From contig JBKBLR010000003.1 of the NCBI GenBank assembly GCA_046296195.1, forward strand, positions 1-64,000: 64,000 bases of DNA, given 5' to 3'. This DNA is from Amphiplicatus sp046296195 (lineage in GTDB: Bacteria; Pseudomonadota; Alphaproteobacteria; Caulobacterales; Parvularculaceae). The first letter of the stretch is position 1, and the number at the start of each line of letters is the position of its first letter. Below are positions 1 to 8,727 of this stretch, piece by piece. The translations under genes and the position numbers were made by a program. A model generated the notes under the pieces. That model worked only from the letters and a program-made list of their open reading frames with translations. It was not told where the DNA came from and searched no databases.

Positions 1-1301
1 GGAACAATTTCAGAATCGGCTGGGAACGCCAGCCCGCCTCGATCGTGCGCGCGCTCGGCATCGTCAAGCGCGCGAGCGCCGAGGTGAACATGGCGCTCGG
101 CAAGCTCGACCCGAAGCTTGGCGAGGTGATCGTCCGCGCCGCGCAGGAAGTGATCGAGGGCAAGCTCAATGATCACTTCCCGCTCGTCGTCTGGCAGACG
201 GGGTCCGGCACGCAGTCGAACATGAACGCGAACGAGGTGATCTCGAACCGCGCCATCGAGATGCTGGGCGGCGAATTGGGCTCGAAGAAGCCCGTCCACC
301 CGAACGACCACGTCAACATGAGCCAGTCGTCGAACGACTGCTTCCCGACTGCGATGCACATCGCCGCGGCAGAGGAGATCCATCACCGCCTGATCCCCGC
401 GTTGCAAATGCTCCGAAACGCTCTCAACGACAAGGCGGAGGCCTGGAAGGGCATCATCAAGATCGGCCGCACGCACACGCAAGACGCAACGCCGGTGACG
501 CTCGGCCAGGAGTTTTCCGGCTACGCCAAGCAAGTCGAGAACGGGATCGCGCGCATCGAGATGACGATGCCGATGCTGATGGAACTCGCGCAAGGGGGCA
601 CCGCGGTCGGGACAGGGCTTGCAAGCCCCAAAGGCTTCGACGTCAAGGTCGCCGAGCGCATCGCGGCGATTACCAAGCTCCCCTTCCGATCCGCGCCCAA
701 CAAGTTCGAGGCCCTCGCCGCCCATGACGCGATGGTGATGAGCCATGGGGCGATCACGACCGTCGCCATGTCGTGCTTCAAGATCGCGAACGACATTCGC
801 TTCCTCGGTTCGGGCCCGCGCGCCGGCCTCGGCGAGCTCGCCCTGCCCGAAAACGAGCCCGGCTCCTCGATCATGCCGGGCAAGGTGAACCCGACGCAGT
901 GCGAGGCGATGACGCAGGTGTGCGCCCATATCGCCGGCAACAACGCCGCGATCGTCTTCGCCGGCAGCCAGGGCCATTTCGAACTGAACGTGTTCAACCC
1001 GATGATGGCCTATAATTTCCTTCAATCGGTCCAGCTTCTCGCCGACGCCGCGGTCTCCTTCACCGAGAACTGCGTCGTCGGCATCGAGCCGCGCCTCGAC
1101 AACATCGCGAAGGGGCTCGCCAATTCGCTGATGCTGGTGACGCCGCTGAAGGAAAAATACGGCTATGACCGCGCGGCGAAGATCGCAAAGGCTGCGCATA
1201 AGAACGGCACGACGCTGCGCGAGGAGGCGATCAAGGACGGCGTCCCGGCGGAAGATTTCGACGCCATCGTCCGCCCCGAGAAGATGATCGGACCCGAATA
1301 A
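1..1301 (+). CDS. fumC: Fumarate hydratase class II, 5' end outside window
   Basis: Class II fumarase, the iron-independent enzyme that interconverts fumarate and L-malate in the TCA cycle in the cytosol. The frame is already open at base 3 (NNFRIGWERQPAS) and runs to a TAA, so the start codon lies upstream of the window. About 430 residues are visible against roughly 460 in the family. The superfamily signature GSSIMPGKVNP is intact near residue 300, and the substrate-binding stretches GSGTQSNMNANEV and SQSSNDCFPT are present. A GTG at 45 lies inside the conserved N-terminal domain and is not the start. The next gene is convergent and a shared hairpin lies between them. Confidence 0.95.
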   Translation, partial: NNFRIGWERQPASIVRALGIVKRASAEVNMALGKLDPKLGEVIVRAAQEVIEGKLNDHFPLVVWQTGSGTQSNMNANEVISNRAIEMLGGELGSKKPVHPNDHVNMSQSSNDCFPTAMHIAAAEEIHHRLIPALQMLRNALNDKAEAWKGIIKIGRTHTQDATPVTLGQEFSGYAKQVENGIARIEMTMPMLMELAQGGTAVGTGLASPKGFDVKVAERIAAITKLPFRSAPNKFEALAAHDAMVMSHGAITTVAMSCFKIANDIRFLGSGPRAGLGELALPENEPGSSIMPGKVNPTQCEAMTQVCAHIAGNNAAIVFAGSQGHFELNVFNPMMAYNFLQSVQLLADAAVSFTENCVVGIEPRLDNIAKGLANSLMLVTPLKEKYGYDRAAKIAKAAHKNGTTLREEAIKDGVPAEDFDAIVRPEKMIGPE

Positions 1302-1308
1302 CGACGTC

Positions 1309-1356
1309 AAAAAAATTTGCGGCTCCGTTCCCGGGGGGGGGGATGAACGGAGCCGC
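1309..1356 (-). terminator. Rho-independent terminator for the LysR gene
   Basis: Perfect 12-bp inverted repeat GCGGCTCCGTTC (1319-1330) and GAACGGAGCCGC (1345-1356) with a G-rich loop. On the minus strand it is followed by a run of T (A-tract at 1309-1315 on the plus strand), so it best serves the leftward LysR gene, about 160 bases after its stop. It may also act on fumC read-through from the other side. Confidence 0.75.
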
Positions 1357-1514
1357 CCTTGTTGCGCTTCCGGGGTCGGATGACCATCGGCGGGTCACAC
1401 GAAAGCGCAGGTTTTTTCTTCGGCGGCCGATCGCCCTTGGTCTGCGTTTCTTCCGATAGTGCGCCTCTGATTTGGCGCGCGACGACCCCGGCGGCAAGCG
1501 GCCTCGACCGGGTT

Positions 1515-2471
1515 TCACGATAGGATTTTCCGATCGGCGGAGCTGATGATGACATCCGAGAAGCGCTGGCGCGCGACCTCGCGCGCAAGATCGGCGATCT
1601 CGCGGAACTGGCGCGCGCCGCCGGCGCCCTTCCGCCAGATGAGCGCGATCGCCCGCACAAACAGCTTTCCCGAGAGGCGCTTGAGAACAACCTCGCTCCG
1701 GGGCCTTATTTCAGAATGGGCGTAAAGCGCCGGCAGGAAGGTGACGCCCATGCCCATGCCGACCATGTTGCGCAGCGCGTCGAGGCTCGTTCCTTCAAAA
1801 TCGCGATCGATCCTTGCGCCCGCCGTCTCGCATATGTCGGCGACCTGATCGTGAAGCTGGTGCCGGGGGGAAAGAGTGAGCACACGCGCATCTTTGATGT
1901 CTTTCAGGCCGGGCGCTGCGACTCGGGCGAGCGGATGATCGGCGGCGACGGCGAGATAAAGCGGTTCGCGGAATAGCGTTTCGCTGACGAAATCGGCGCT
2001 CATCGGGGACAAGGGAGCGAGGAGCAAATCATGATCGCCCCGCGCAAGGTCATGTTCCAGCGAGTGCGGCGCATCCTCTCGCACATAAAGGCCGAGCGAC
2101 TTGTCCTTCCGATGCAGAGAAGCGACGATGTGAGGAAGGAGATAAGGACCGACGCTCGGCGCGACGCCGAGCCGGATTGTGCCCGCAAGCGACGACTGCG
2201 CCGCGGCCGCGAAGTCACCTAGGGCGCGCTCGGCCTCGAGAATGCGCTCCGCCCGCGCCGCGATTTCGCGTCCGACCGGCGTCAGCGAAACGGGTCCCCG
2301 GGCGCGGTCGACGAGACTGACGCCTAAGGCGGCCTCAAGGTTCTGGATCTGCGCGCTGAATGAGGGCTGGGTGACGCCGAGATCCTCGGCCGCCCGCCTG
2401 AAATGGCGCCGCTTCGCGAGCGCCGCGATGGCGCGCAGCTGCTTCAAGGTGATGTCGGGGTCGGCGGTCAT
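1515..2471 (-). CDS. OxyR-like LysR-family transcriptional regulator lacking the peroxidatic cysteine
   Basis: A 318-residue LysR-type regulator. It has an N-terminal winged helix-turn-helix (residues about 8-67, with RRAAEDLGVTQPSFSAQIQ) followed by a two-lobed sensor domain. The sensor most resembles OxyR: the stretch around residues 200-250 (HQLHDQVADIC, then TSLDALRNMVGMGMGVTFLPAL) follows the OxyR redox region closely. In OxyR of E. coli the reactive cysteines are C199 and C208. Here the equivalent of C199 is Gln205, and only the second, Cys214, remains, at the same 9-residue spacing. The classical H2O2 disulfide switch is therefore unlikely. I chose ATG 2471, which has GGAG five bases upstream; a TTG at 2483 is possible. 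An ATAG-N7-CTAT palindrome lies immediately upstream, suggesting autoregulation. Confidence 0.88.
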   Translation of the reverse strand: MTADPDITLKQLRAIAALAKRRHFRRAAEDLGVTQPSFSAQIQNLEAALGVSLVDRARGPVSLTPVGREIAARAERILEAERALGDFAAAAQSSLAGTIRLGVAPSVGPYLLPHIVASLHRKDKSLGLYVREDAPHSLEHDLARGDHDLLLAPLSPMSADFVSETLFREPLYLAVAADHPLARVAAPGLKDIKDARVLTLSPRHQLHDQVADICETAGARIDRDFEGTSLDALRNMVGMGMGVTFLPALYAHSEIRPRSEVVLKRLSGKLFVRAIALIWRKGAGGARQFREIADLAREVARQRFSDVIISSADRKILS

Positions 2472-2482
2472 GTCGGCTCCCA

Positions 2483-2497
2483 ATAGGAAATTCCTAT
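2483..2497. promoter_or_regulatory. OxyR/LysR-type palindrome upstream of the regulator gene
   Basis: ATAGGAAATTCCTAT has 7-base arms around one central base. It matches both the LysR box T-N11-A and the half-operator ATAG-N7-CTAT known for OxyR. It lies 12 bases upstream of the LysR start codon, a position suited to autorepression. I see no second copy at the 22-base spacing of a full OxyR tetramer site. Confidence 0.6.
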
Positions 2498-2682
2498 CGA
2501 CTTAATCGTTCACTCCCCGTTTTCAATCTGGCGGCCCTTCCCATATCAGCAGCGTCGGGGTCGGGGCGCCGACCGCGCTTCCGGCGACCGGGGCCTGTGG
2601 AAAACGCCCCCGGGTCGTTCATTGAACCTAGGTCGCCCGGGCGGCGTAAAAACAAATCCGTTAATTTGCTTGGCCGACGACC

Positions 2683-3879
2683 ATGGAACAGATCGCCGAA
2701 CGCATCAAAAAATTCATCGCGATGGAGGGCGCCGGCGGTCTCGCGCTCGGCATTGCGGCGCTGCTCGCCTTCGGCCTCAGCAACTCCCCGCTCAGCCCCT
2801 ATTACAAGGCGCTTCTGACGCAGCGGCTGGCGCTCGATCTCGGCGTCACGGCCATCAACAAGCCGCTGACCCTCTGGATCAATGACGGCCTGATGGCGGT
2901 GTTCTTTTTCCTCGTCGGGCTGGAGATCAAGCGCGAGGTCCTGCAAGGCGAATTGTCCACCAAGCGGCAGGCGATGCTGCCCGCCTTTGCGGCCGCTGGC
3001 GGGGTTGCGGCGCCGGCGCTGATCTACGTTCTCATCAATCTTGGCGGCGGCGACGCGCTTGGCGGCTGGGCGATCCCGGCGGCGACGGACATTGCATTTT
3101 CGATCGCGGTCCTCGGCCTTCTCGGATCGCGCGCGCCAGCGACGCTGAAAGTCTTTCTTCTCGCCGTCGCGATTATCGACGACCTCGCCGCGATCGTCAT
3201 CATCGCGCTCTTTTACACCTCCAACCTTTCCCTGCCGGCGCTGGGGCTAGGGGCCGTCGCGGTCATTGGCCTTTTCGCACTCAATCGCGCCCGCATCACG
3301 CACATCGCCGCCTATGCGGCCGTCGGCGCGGTGCTCTGGCTCTGCGTTCTGAAATCAGGCGTCCACGCGACTCTCGCGGGCGTCATCACCGCCTTCGCCG
3401 TGCCCTTGTTTGGAAAATCGCCGATGGGGCCCTCGCCGCTTCATGACACAATTCATACGCTCCATCCGTGGGTCGCTTTCGTCGTGCTTCCCGTCTTTGC
3501 TTTCGCCAACGCCGGAGTTCCGCTCGACGGCGTGACCTTGTCGAGCCTTGCCGCGCCGGTGCCGCTCGGCATCGCCCTCGGCCTCGTTCTCGGCAAGCCG
3601 ATCGGCATCTTGTCGGCGGCGGCGCTGGCGGTCAGGCTGCGGATCACAGAGCTCCCCGCCGATCTCACCTGGCGGCTTATCGCCGGGGCGGCGCTGCTGT
3701 GCGGCATCGGCTTCACCATGAGCCTCTTCATCGGGTCGCTGGCCTTCAGCGACCCCGCCCGGATCGCCGACGTCAAGCTCGGCGTCCTCGCGGGCTCGGT
3801 CCTGGCCGGCGTGCTCGGCTATTCGATCCTGCGGCTGATGCCGGCGCGGGCGTCGCAACCGGGGCGGGCCCACGCCTGA
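2683..3879 (+). CDS. nhaA: Na+/H+ antiporter NhaA
   Basis: Inner-membrane antiporter that exchanges cytoplasmic Na+ for external protons and supports salt and alkaline tolerance. The 398-residue product is close to the 388 of E. coli NhaA and is hydrophobic along its whole length, fitting about 12 membrane helices. The functional aspartates are visible: ATDIAFS (Asp136, equal to E. coli Asp133) and IIDDLAAIVI (Asp166 and Asp167, equal to Asp163 and Asp164). The motif GLEIKREV near residue 79 is also typical. It is divergent from the OxyR-like gene and appears to be transcribed alone. Confidence 0.95.
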   Translation: MEQIAERIKKFIAMEGAGGLALGIAALLAFGLSNSPLSPYYKALLTQRLALDLGVTAINKPLTLWINDGLMAVFFFLVGLEIKREVLQGELSTKRQAMLPAFAAAGGVAAPALIYVLINLGGGDALGGWAIPAATDIAFSIAVLGLLGSRAPATLKVFLLAVAIIDDLAAIVIIALFYTSNLSLPALGLGAVAVIGLFALNRARITHIAAYAAVGAVLWLCVLKSGVHATLAGVITAFAVPLFGKSPMGPSPLHDTIHTLHPWVAFVVLPVFAFANAGVPLDGVTLSSLAAPVPLGIALGLVLGKPIGILSAAALAVRLRITELPADLTWRLIAGAALLCGIGFTMSLFIGSLAFSDPARIADVKLGVLAGSVLAGVLGYSILRLMPARASQPGRAHA

Positions 3880-3978
3880 TCGCGCGCCGGCTGGACCAGG
3901 ACTTGCGCCGGGACGCCCGAGACTGTCCTTTAAGGGCGCAGGTCGCGCCTGAAGGCAGCGTAAATCTTGGGGTTAGTC

Positions 3979-4197
3979 ATGTCCGACCAGAAGTCGCCGA
4001 GCCAGGTCCGTCTCATTCTGGCGCAATTCCTCTTCGCCAACGGCGTCGACATCGAGTCGCTCTACAAGGCGCTCGGCGCCGAACTCGCCGATTGCGACGC
4101 CGAGGCCGTCTCGCACATGGCGGGGATTATCGACGGGGTTACGCTCGCAACGTCGAAGATCAAGAGCCACGGCATCGACAACTGGGCGCGCAGCTAG
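3979..4197 (+). CDS. Small hypothetical protein
   Basis: A 72-residue protein that I do not recognise. It is hydrophilic with a helical look (SPSQVRLILAQFLFANGVDI, then LYKALGAELADCDAEAVSHM) and has no signal peptide or membrane segment. The ATG at 3979 is preceded by GGGG seven bases upstream. In-frame codons just before it (from TTG 3967) could extend it by four residues. It sits between nhaA and a ribbon-helix-helix gene on the same strand. Codon use looks native, so it is probably real. Confidence 0.6.
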   Translation: MSDQKSPSQVRLILAQFLFANGVDIESLYKALGAELADCDAEAVSHMAGIIDGVTLATSKIKSHGIDNWARS

Positions 4198-4237
4198 GGC
4201 CGCTGTGGTTGCGCGCCTCCCGCGCCAGACCGTGCGA

Positions 4238-4471
4238 ATGAGGAAACGGTCGATCACGCTCAAGGGCCACCGCACGAGCATCCTGCTCGAGCCGGAATTC
4301 TGGGCTGCGATCGAAAAGGCCGCCGCGCGCCGCGGGAAATCGCTCGCCGGCCTTGTCGCCGACATCGACGCGGAGCGCGTCGGCAAGGAAAACGCCGGCG
4401 GACTCGCCTCGGCGCTGCGCGTTTTCGCTCTCGCCGAAGCCTCAGGCGCCGGCGGCGGCGAGGCTGATTGA
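4238..4471 (+). CDS. Ribbon-helix-helix domain protein (RHH_4 type)
   Basis: A 77-residue protein starting MRKRSITLKGHRTSILLEPE, the typical opening of the small RHH_4 family. These have an N-terminal beta strand that could pair in a ribbon-helix-helix dimer, followed by FWAAIEKAAARRGKSLAGLV and an SALRVF segment. Family members are presumed DNA-binding or regulatory, but their targets are unknown. I prefer ATG 4238 over GTG 4205 because homologues begin at the MRKRS motif. The 3' end overlaps the end of the convergent glnE by 30 bases. Confidence 0.7.
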   Translation: MRKRSITLKGHRTSILLEPEFWAAIEKAAARRGKSLAGLVADIDAERVGKENAGGLASALRVFALAEASGAGGGEAD

Positions 4472-7234
4472 CGGGCGCCCCAGCACGAGCTGGCTGTAAA
4501 GGCGCGCTGCTTCCTCGGCATAGCCGCGCATGATCGGGCGCACCTGCGCGAAGCTGTCGACTTCCGCGGCGCGGGCGAGAAGCTTTGCAAAGCGCGGCCG
4601 CACCGGCTCTCGTCCAGGATCGCTCCAGCGTGCGAGCGCGCGCGCGGTCGCAAGCCGCGTCCAGAAGGCGCGCGCGCCTTTCAGCGTTTCAGCGACTTCC
4701 GCCGTCAGCACCCCTGACCGCGCCATCAGGTCGAGCGCGTCCTCGATCGAGGATTTCTGCAGCGCCGGCAGGGCGCCGGCATGACGATAGATGAGCGTCG
4801 AGATGATGAGCTCGACATCGAAAAGTCCGCCCTCGGACTGTTCGAGATCCCACGGGCTTCCCGCCTTGTCCCGGCGCAAGCGCTGGGCGCGCGCGCGGTC
4901 GAGATCGCGCAGGAGGATTTCCGCCCGGCGCGGATTGGAGACGGCGCCGCGCAGGATCGCGCCGGCCGTCGACGCCGCCTTTTCCGGCCCGGCGATCAGG
5001 CGGGCGCGGGCGAGCATGATCTGATCCTGCGCGACCGCCTCCGACTGAATGTAGGCGCGGAACGTCGCCGCGTCTGGCGCGAGCGCGCCGGCGATTCCGC
5101 CCGGCCGGTGCGAGACGTCCGGCGTCAGCGCGAAGAGGCCGTCGCCGAGCGCGCCGAGCCGGTCGATGAAGTCGCGGGCGATCGCCTCGCGCTTTTCCGG
5201 CGATCCGCCGTCGGCGATGAACCCGATTGGCGTCGCATAGCCCGGAACGCCGCGCGCCGGGCCGTCGAACATGTGAAGCGTCAGCGGCTCATCGCCGCCG
5301 GCGGCGGCGCGCGCTTCGTCGAACAGGCGCTTCAGCGTCGCGACATGGACGGCGTAAAGCGCCGTCGCTGCGGCGTCGAAGGGCATGTCGCCGGCCGCTG
5401 CGCACAGCGCGATGCGGCCGATCTGTTCGCGCCGCCAGCGCGTGAACGCCTGAGCGCCCGCAAGCGGGCGCGGCGGCGCGAAGCGGCTCATCCATTCCTC
5501 GCCTGATTTCGGCGTTTCGGGCCCCCGGACCTCAAAAAGGATCGCAGCGCTTTCGGCGGTCTCCGTCAACGGCTCGACGGCCGCGCCGAAGCAGCCGAGC
5601 GCGTCGATGAGGCCGTCACGGACGCCCGCCCGCGTCGATGAATTGACGTTCCGCACACCGTTCTCCTCGATCCTCAGGATGCGGTCGAAGAGACGCACGG
5701 CCTCGTCAGGATGCTGGGTTTCCCCGAAGGCGGTCAAAAGTCCGGGCGCGATCTCCGAGAACCGGACCTCGCCGCCCGCCGCGCACAGCTCCGTCCAGCC
5801 GTCGATCATCGACGACAGGCCGGCGCCGTTGCGGAAGCCGAGATCCTGCAGCTTGTCGACGTCGTCCGGATTGCGCTCCGCCGTGCGAAAGCGCGCGAAA
5901 TCGGCCCTCGGCCCTTCGATAAGGCGGGTGAGCGCGTTGCACGCATCGGCGTTCACCCCATCACGCGCTGCGGCGAGGCAGGCGTAGTCGGAATAATTGC
6001 AAAGGCTCGCGAGCGCGCCTTCTTCGTCGGGCGCCTTGGCGCCGTAAGCGGCCGCGCCCTTCATCATCTGGGCGCGGGCGACGATCGTCTGCGCCAGCTC
6101 GGCGCCGGCTGAAAGCCGGGCCGCGACGTCCGCCGGCAGGGCGCCGGCTTCGGCGGCGGCGTCGAAAACCTCGCGCGCCGACAGCGTGCGGAAGAACGGG
6201 CGCGCGCGGCCGAGGCTCCAGCGCAGCAGATTGGCCGAGGACCGGAAGGGCTGGCGCGGATCGTCCGACGGCTTTTGCAGCTCCGCCCGGCCGTTCTCGC
6301 CGAGGAGGTCGCCCCTGCTCCAAATGGTTTCTTCAGCGGTTTCGAGAAATTCGCCCCCGGCGCGGCGGTCGCCGGCGACGACGCGCGCGGCCGCGCACCA
6401 GCGCTTGACCCCATCTTGTTGCGGATTGGCGAGCGCGGCCATCACGCGCGGCATGCTCTCGACGAGCCCCTGCCCGTTGACGCAATTGCCGAGCGGCGTC
6501 CTGACCGCGAAGATCGGATAATCGCCCGGCTTTCCCTCGAAGGCTTCGCGCAACTCCGCGCCGATGCGGATGAAGGCGCGTTCAGCCATGCGCCTCGCCT
6601 GACCGTCGAATGCGTCCGGGTCATAGACGATCAGGATGTCGAGCGGCCCGTGCGGGGCGAGATCCTCATGCGCGAAATCGCCGCCGGCGAGTGCAAAGAC
6701 GCCCTTCGCCGCGCCCTCGTCGAGCGCCATCGGCAGTTCGCCGCGATTGACCGCGCCGCGAACGAGCCAGGCGAGCGCCGTTTCGATGAGGCGCTCGGCG
6801 AGGTCGGTGCGCGCGGTCGTCGCGCGCGCCGTCGTCCATTGGCCGGAGATTTCAGCGACGGCGATGGCGATGTCGGCGCGGTTCTTGATCGGGGCAAGCG
6901 CGGCGTAAAGGGCGTCGGCGGCGCCGACGCCGCCCGACAGCGCGGTCAGATCGCGCGCCGCTTCCGCAAGCGCCTGACTCGGACCGTCGAGGAACGCCTG
7001 GCCGGCGAAAACGGGGTGCTTGAGGCAAAGCTCCGCAAGCCGCCGCGTCGAGCCGAAAACCTTCAGCATCGTCAGCATGCGGCGCGGCTCGTCGAGCGCC
7101 GCGCCGGGATCCTGGCCGAGGCTTTCCGACAGAAGGCGGCGCCAGCGCTGCAGAGCGGCGACGGCGCGCGTTGGATCGATTGTCTCGCCCTGGGGTTCGA
7201 CGGCGCCATGCGGCGCTCTCATGGATGACGACAT
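4442..7234 (-). CDS. glnE: GlnE-family protein with degenerate nucleotidyltransferase sites
   Basis: The 930-residue product has the length and overall layout of GlnE, the two-headed enzyme that adenylylates and deadenylylates glutamine synthetase under PII control. Two repeats are recognisable, each ending in a helical region (KRWCAAARVVAGD at 277-289; IMLARARLIAGP at 739-750). The catalytic motifs are not conserved. In the N-terminal half the family SDIDL motif reads GPLDI (196-200). In the C-terminal half SDLDL reads TPIGF (668-672). The downstream VDLRLRP-type strands read FAVRTPLG (242-249) and FALTPDVSHRP (701-711). The metal-binding aspartates are thus largely gone. It may be a regulatory pseudoenzyme or a fast-diverging GlnE. 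ATG 7234 has a GAGGGG stretch upstream. It appears to be transcribed alone. Confidence 0.8.
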   Translation of the reverse strand: MSSSMRAPHGAVEPQGETIDPTRAVAALQRWRRLLSESLGQDPGAALDEPRRMLTMLKVFGSTRRLAELCLKHPVFAGQAFLDGPSQALAEAARDLTALSGGVGAADALYAALAPIKNRADIAIAVAEISGQWTTARATTARTDLAERLIETALAWLVRGAVNRGELPMALDEGAAKGVFALAGGDFAHEDLAPHGPLDILIVYDPDAFDGQARRMAERAFIRIGAELREAFEGKPGDYPIFAVRTPLGNCVNGQGLVESMPRVMAALANPQQDGVKRWCAAARVVAGDRRAGGEFLETAEETIWSRGDLLGENGRAELQKPSDDPRQPFRSSANLLRWSLGRARPFFRTLSAREVFDAAAEAGALPADVAARLSAGAELAQTIVARAQMMKGAAAYGAKAPDEEGALASLCNYSDYACLAAARDGVNADACNALTRLIEGPRADFARFRTAERNPDDVDKLQDLGFRNGAGLSSMIDGWTELCAAGGEVRFSEIAPGLLTAFGETQHPDEAVRLFDRILRIEENGVRNVNSSTRAGVRDGLIDALGCFGAAVEPLTETAESAAILFEVRGPETPKSGEEWMSRFAPPRPLAGAQAFTRWRREQIGRIALCAAAGDMPFDAAATALYAVHVATLKRLFDEARAAAGGDEPLTLHMFDGPARGVPGYATPIGFIADGGSPEKREAIARDFIDRLGALGDGLFALTPDVSHRPGGIAGALAPDAATFRAYIQSEAVAQDQIMLARARLIAGPEKAASTAGAILRGAVSNPRRAEILLRDLDRARAQRLRRDKAGSPWDLEQSEGGLFDVELIISTLIYRHAGALPALQKSSIEDALDLMARSGVLTAEVAETLKGARAFWTRLATARALARWSDPGREPVRPRFAKLLARAAEVDSFAQVRPIMRGYAEEAARLYSQLVLGRPSISLAAAGA

Positions 7235-7347
7235 CGGCGGCGGCCCCCTCGGCTGGTCGCGAATGAACGGAAATCTGCGCGTCGACCCTGCCGCAACGTC
7301 GTGAATGTTGGCTTAAGCCGCGGCCGACAACTCGACTGACCGGGCGG

Positions 7348-8067
7348 TCAGAAGCGCCCCGCCGCGACCGCGCGAAAGAGCGCAAGGCGCTTCAGGACCG
7401 GCCACCGCTCGCCGCCGGGACGCGCCGCATGGCCCCTGACGAGCGCCAGATAGGCGATCCTGCCGAACGCCGCGCCCGGAAGCGCCGCGAGCATCGGCGC
7501 AGCCCGGGCCCTGAGGTCGAGCGCGGCGCGCGCCGCCTCGCCTGCAAGCGCCGGGGTGAGGGCGGGCGAAAGGCGCGCCAGCGCATGGGCGAGGCCGAGC
7601 GCGCGGGCCGCCTCCTTCTGGTCCGCGTCCGCATCCCCCAACGCGAGCGCGGCGACCGGCGCCTCGGCGGCGGCAAGAAAACCGGAAAGTTCGTCGAGCG
7701 TGGCGAAGCGCGGCTCATAAAGAAGCCGCGCGCGCGCATCGATCATTTTCTCAAGCGTCGCGCGCCAGGCCGGAACCGCGCCCGCCGCGGCGAGCGCCAT
7801 CACCACCGGATGCGCGCGCGGCCTGCGCCCCGAGGCGATCTCATCGAGCGCCTCGCGATGCCATTGCAGTCGGATCTCGCCAAGCGGGGCCTCGCTCACC
7901 GCCGCGGGGATGCGGCGGAGCTCGACAAGGAGGGCGAAGAGCGCGGCGAGACGCGGCCGGTCCGCCGCCGGCGCGTAATTGAGCGAGAGGCTCAAATCCT
8001 CATCCGCTGCAGCGACCTCAGCGCGACAATAGGCGACAGGGTCGGCGGCGGCGTCAGGCAGGGTCAT
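7348..8067 (-). CDS. Squalene/phytoene synthase-fold protein, NDUFAF6-like
   Basis: A 239-residue protein of the trans-isoprenyl diphosphate synthase fold. It begins YCRAEVAAADEDLSLSLNYAPA and has ALFALLVELRRIP and LQWHREALDEI, as in the bacterial homologues of the mitochondrial complex I assembly factor NDUFAF6. The Asp-rich substrate motifs of true squalene and phytoene synthases (DxxxD), which are plain in hpnC and hpnD elsewhere in this window, are missing here. It is therefore unlikely to condense prenyl diphosphates. It follows glnE on the minus strand only by position. A role in respiratory complex I assembly is inferred from the family. Confidence 0.75.
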   Translation of the reverse strand: MTLPDAAADPVAYCRAEVAAADEDLSLSLNYAPAADRPRLAALFALLVELRRIPAAVSEAPLGEIRLQWHREALDEIASGRRPRAHPVVMALAAAGAVPAWRATLEKMIDARARLLYEPRFATLDELSGFLAAAEAPVAALALGDADADQKEAARALGLAHALARLSPALTPALAGEAARAALDLRARAAPMLAALPGAAFGRIAYLALVRGHAARPGGERWPVLKRLALFRAVAAGRF

Positions 8068-8139
8068 GGGGGTTGCGCACGAGGGTCAAAAGCCTAGTTT
8101 GGCGCTCCCTGATCACGGTTACACCGAAGGAGCAACACC

Positions 8140-8727
8140 TTGGCCGTCTTCCTGCCCGACCTTCCCTATGCGAAGAGCGCGCTCGCGCCGCATATCTCGG
8201 AAGAGACCTTCGACTATCACTATGCGAAGCACCACAAGGCCTATGTCGACAAGACGAACGAGCTGATCGCCGGCGGCAAGCTCGAAAACGCCTCGCTCGA
8301 GGACATCATCCGCGAATCCGAAGGCCAGAACCCGGCGCTGTTCAACAATTCGGCGCAGGTCTGGAACCATACGTTCTACTGGAAGTCGATGCGCCCGCAG
8401 GGCGGCGGCAAGCCGACAGGCGACATCGCCTCGATGATCGACAAGTCGTTCGGCTCCTACGAGGCGTTCGCGAAGGCGTTCGCCGACGCCGGGGCGACGC
8501 AATTCGGCTCGGGCTGGGCCTGGCTCGTCAAGGCCGGCGACAAGCTTGAGGTGCGCAAGACGTCGAACGCCGAAACACCGCTGACGAAAGGGGTCACGCC
8601 GCTTCTCACCATGGATGTGTGGGAGCACGCTTATTACATCGACTACCGGAACCAGCGGCCGAAATACATTTCGACCTTCCTCGACCACCTCATCAACTGG
8701 GACTTCGCCAATGCTAATCTGAAGTGA
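8140..8727 (+). CDS. sodB: Superoxide dismutase, Fe type
   Basis: Cytosolic superoxide dismutase of the Fe/Mn family that converts superoxide to O2 and H2O2. The 195 residues align end to end with E. coli SodB. The metal ligands are present: His in YHYAKHHKAYV, His in QVWNHTFYW, and Asp and His in DVWEHAYYIDYRN. The FGSGWAWLV and NNSAQVWNH stretches favour the iron type. The start is TTG at 8140 (product begins with the family-typical LPDLPYA after four residues), with GGAG upstream and no ATG available at that place. Confidence 0.95.
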   Translation: MAVFLPDLPYAKSALAPHISEETFDYHYAKHHKAYVDKTNELIAGGKLENASLEDIIRESEGQNPALFNNSAQVWNHTFYWKSMRPQGGGKPTGDIASMIDKSFGSYEAFAKAFADAGATQFGSGWAWLVKAGDKLEVRKTSNAETPLTKGVTPLLTMDVWEHAYYIDYRNQRPKYISTFLDHLINWDFANANLK

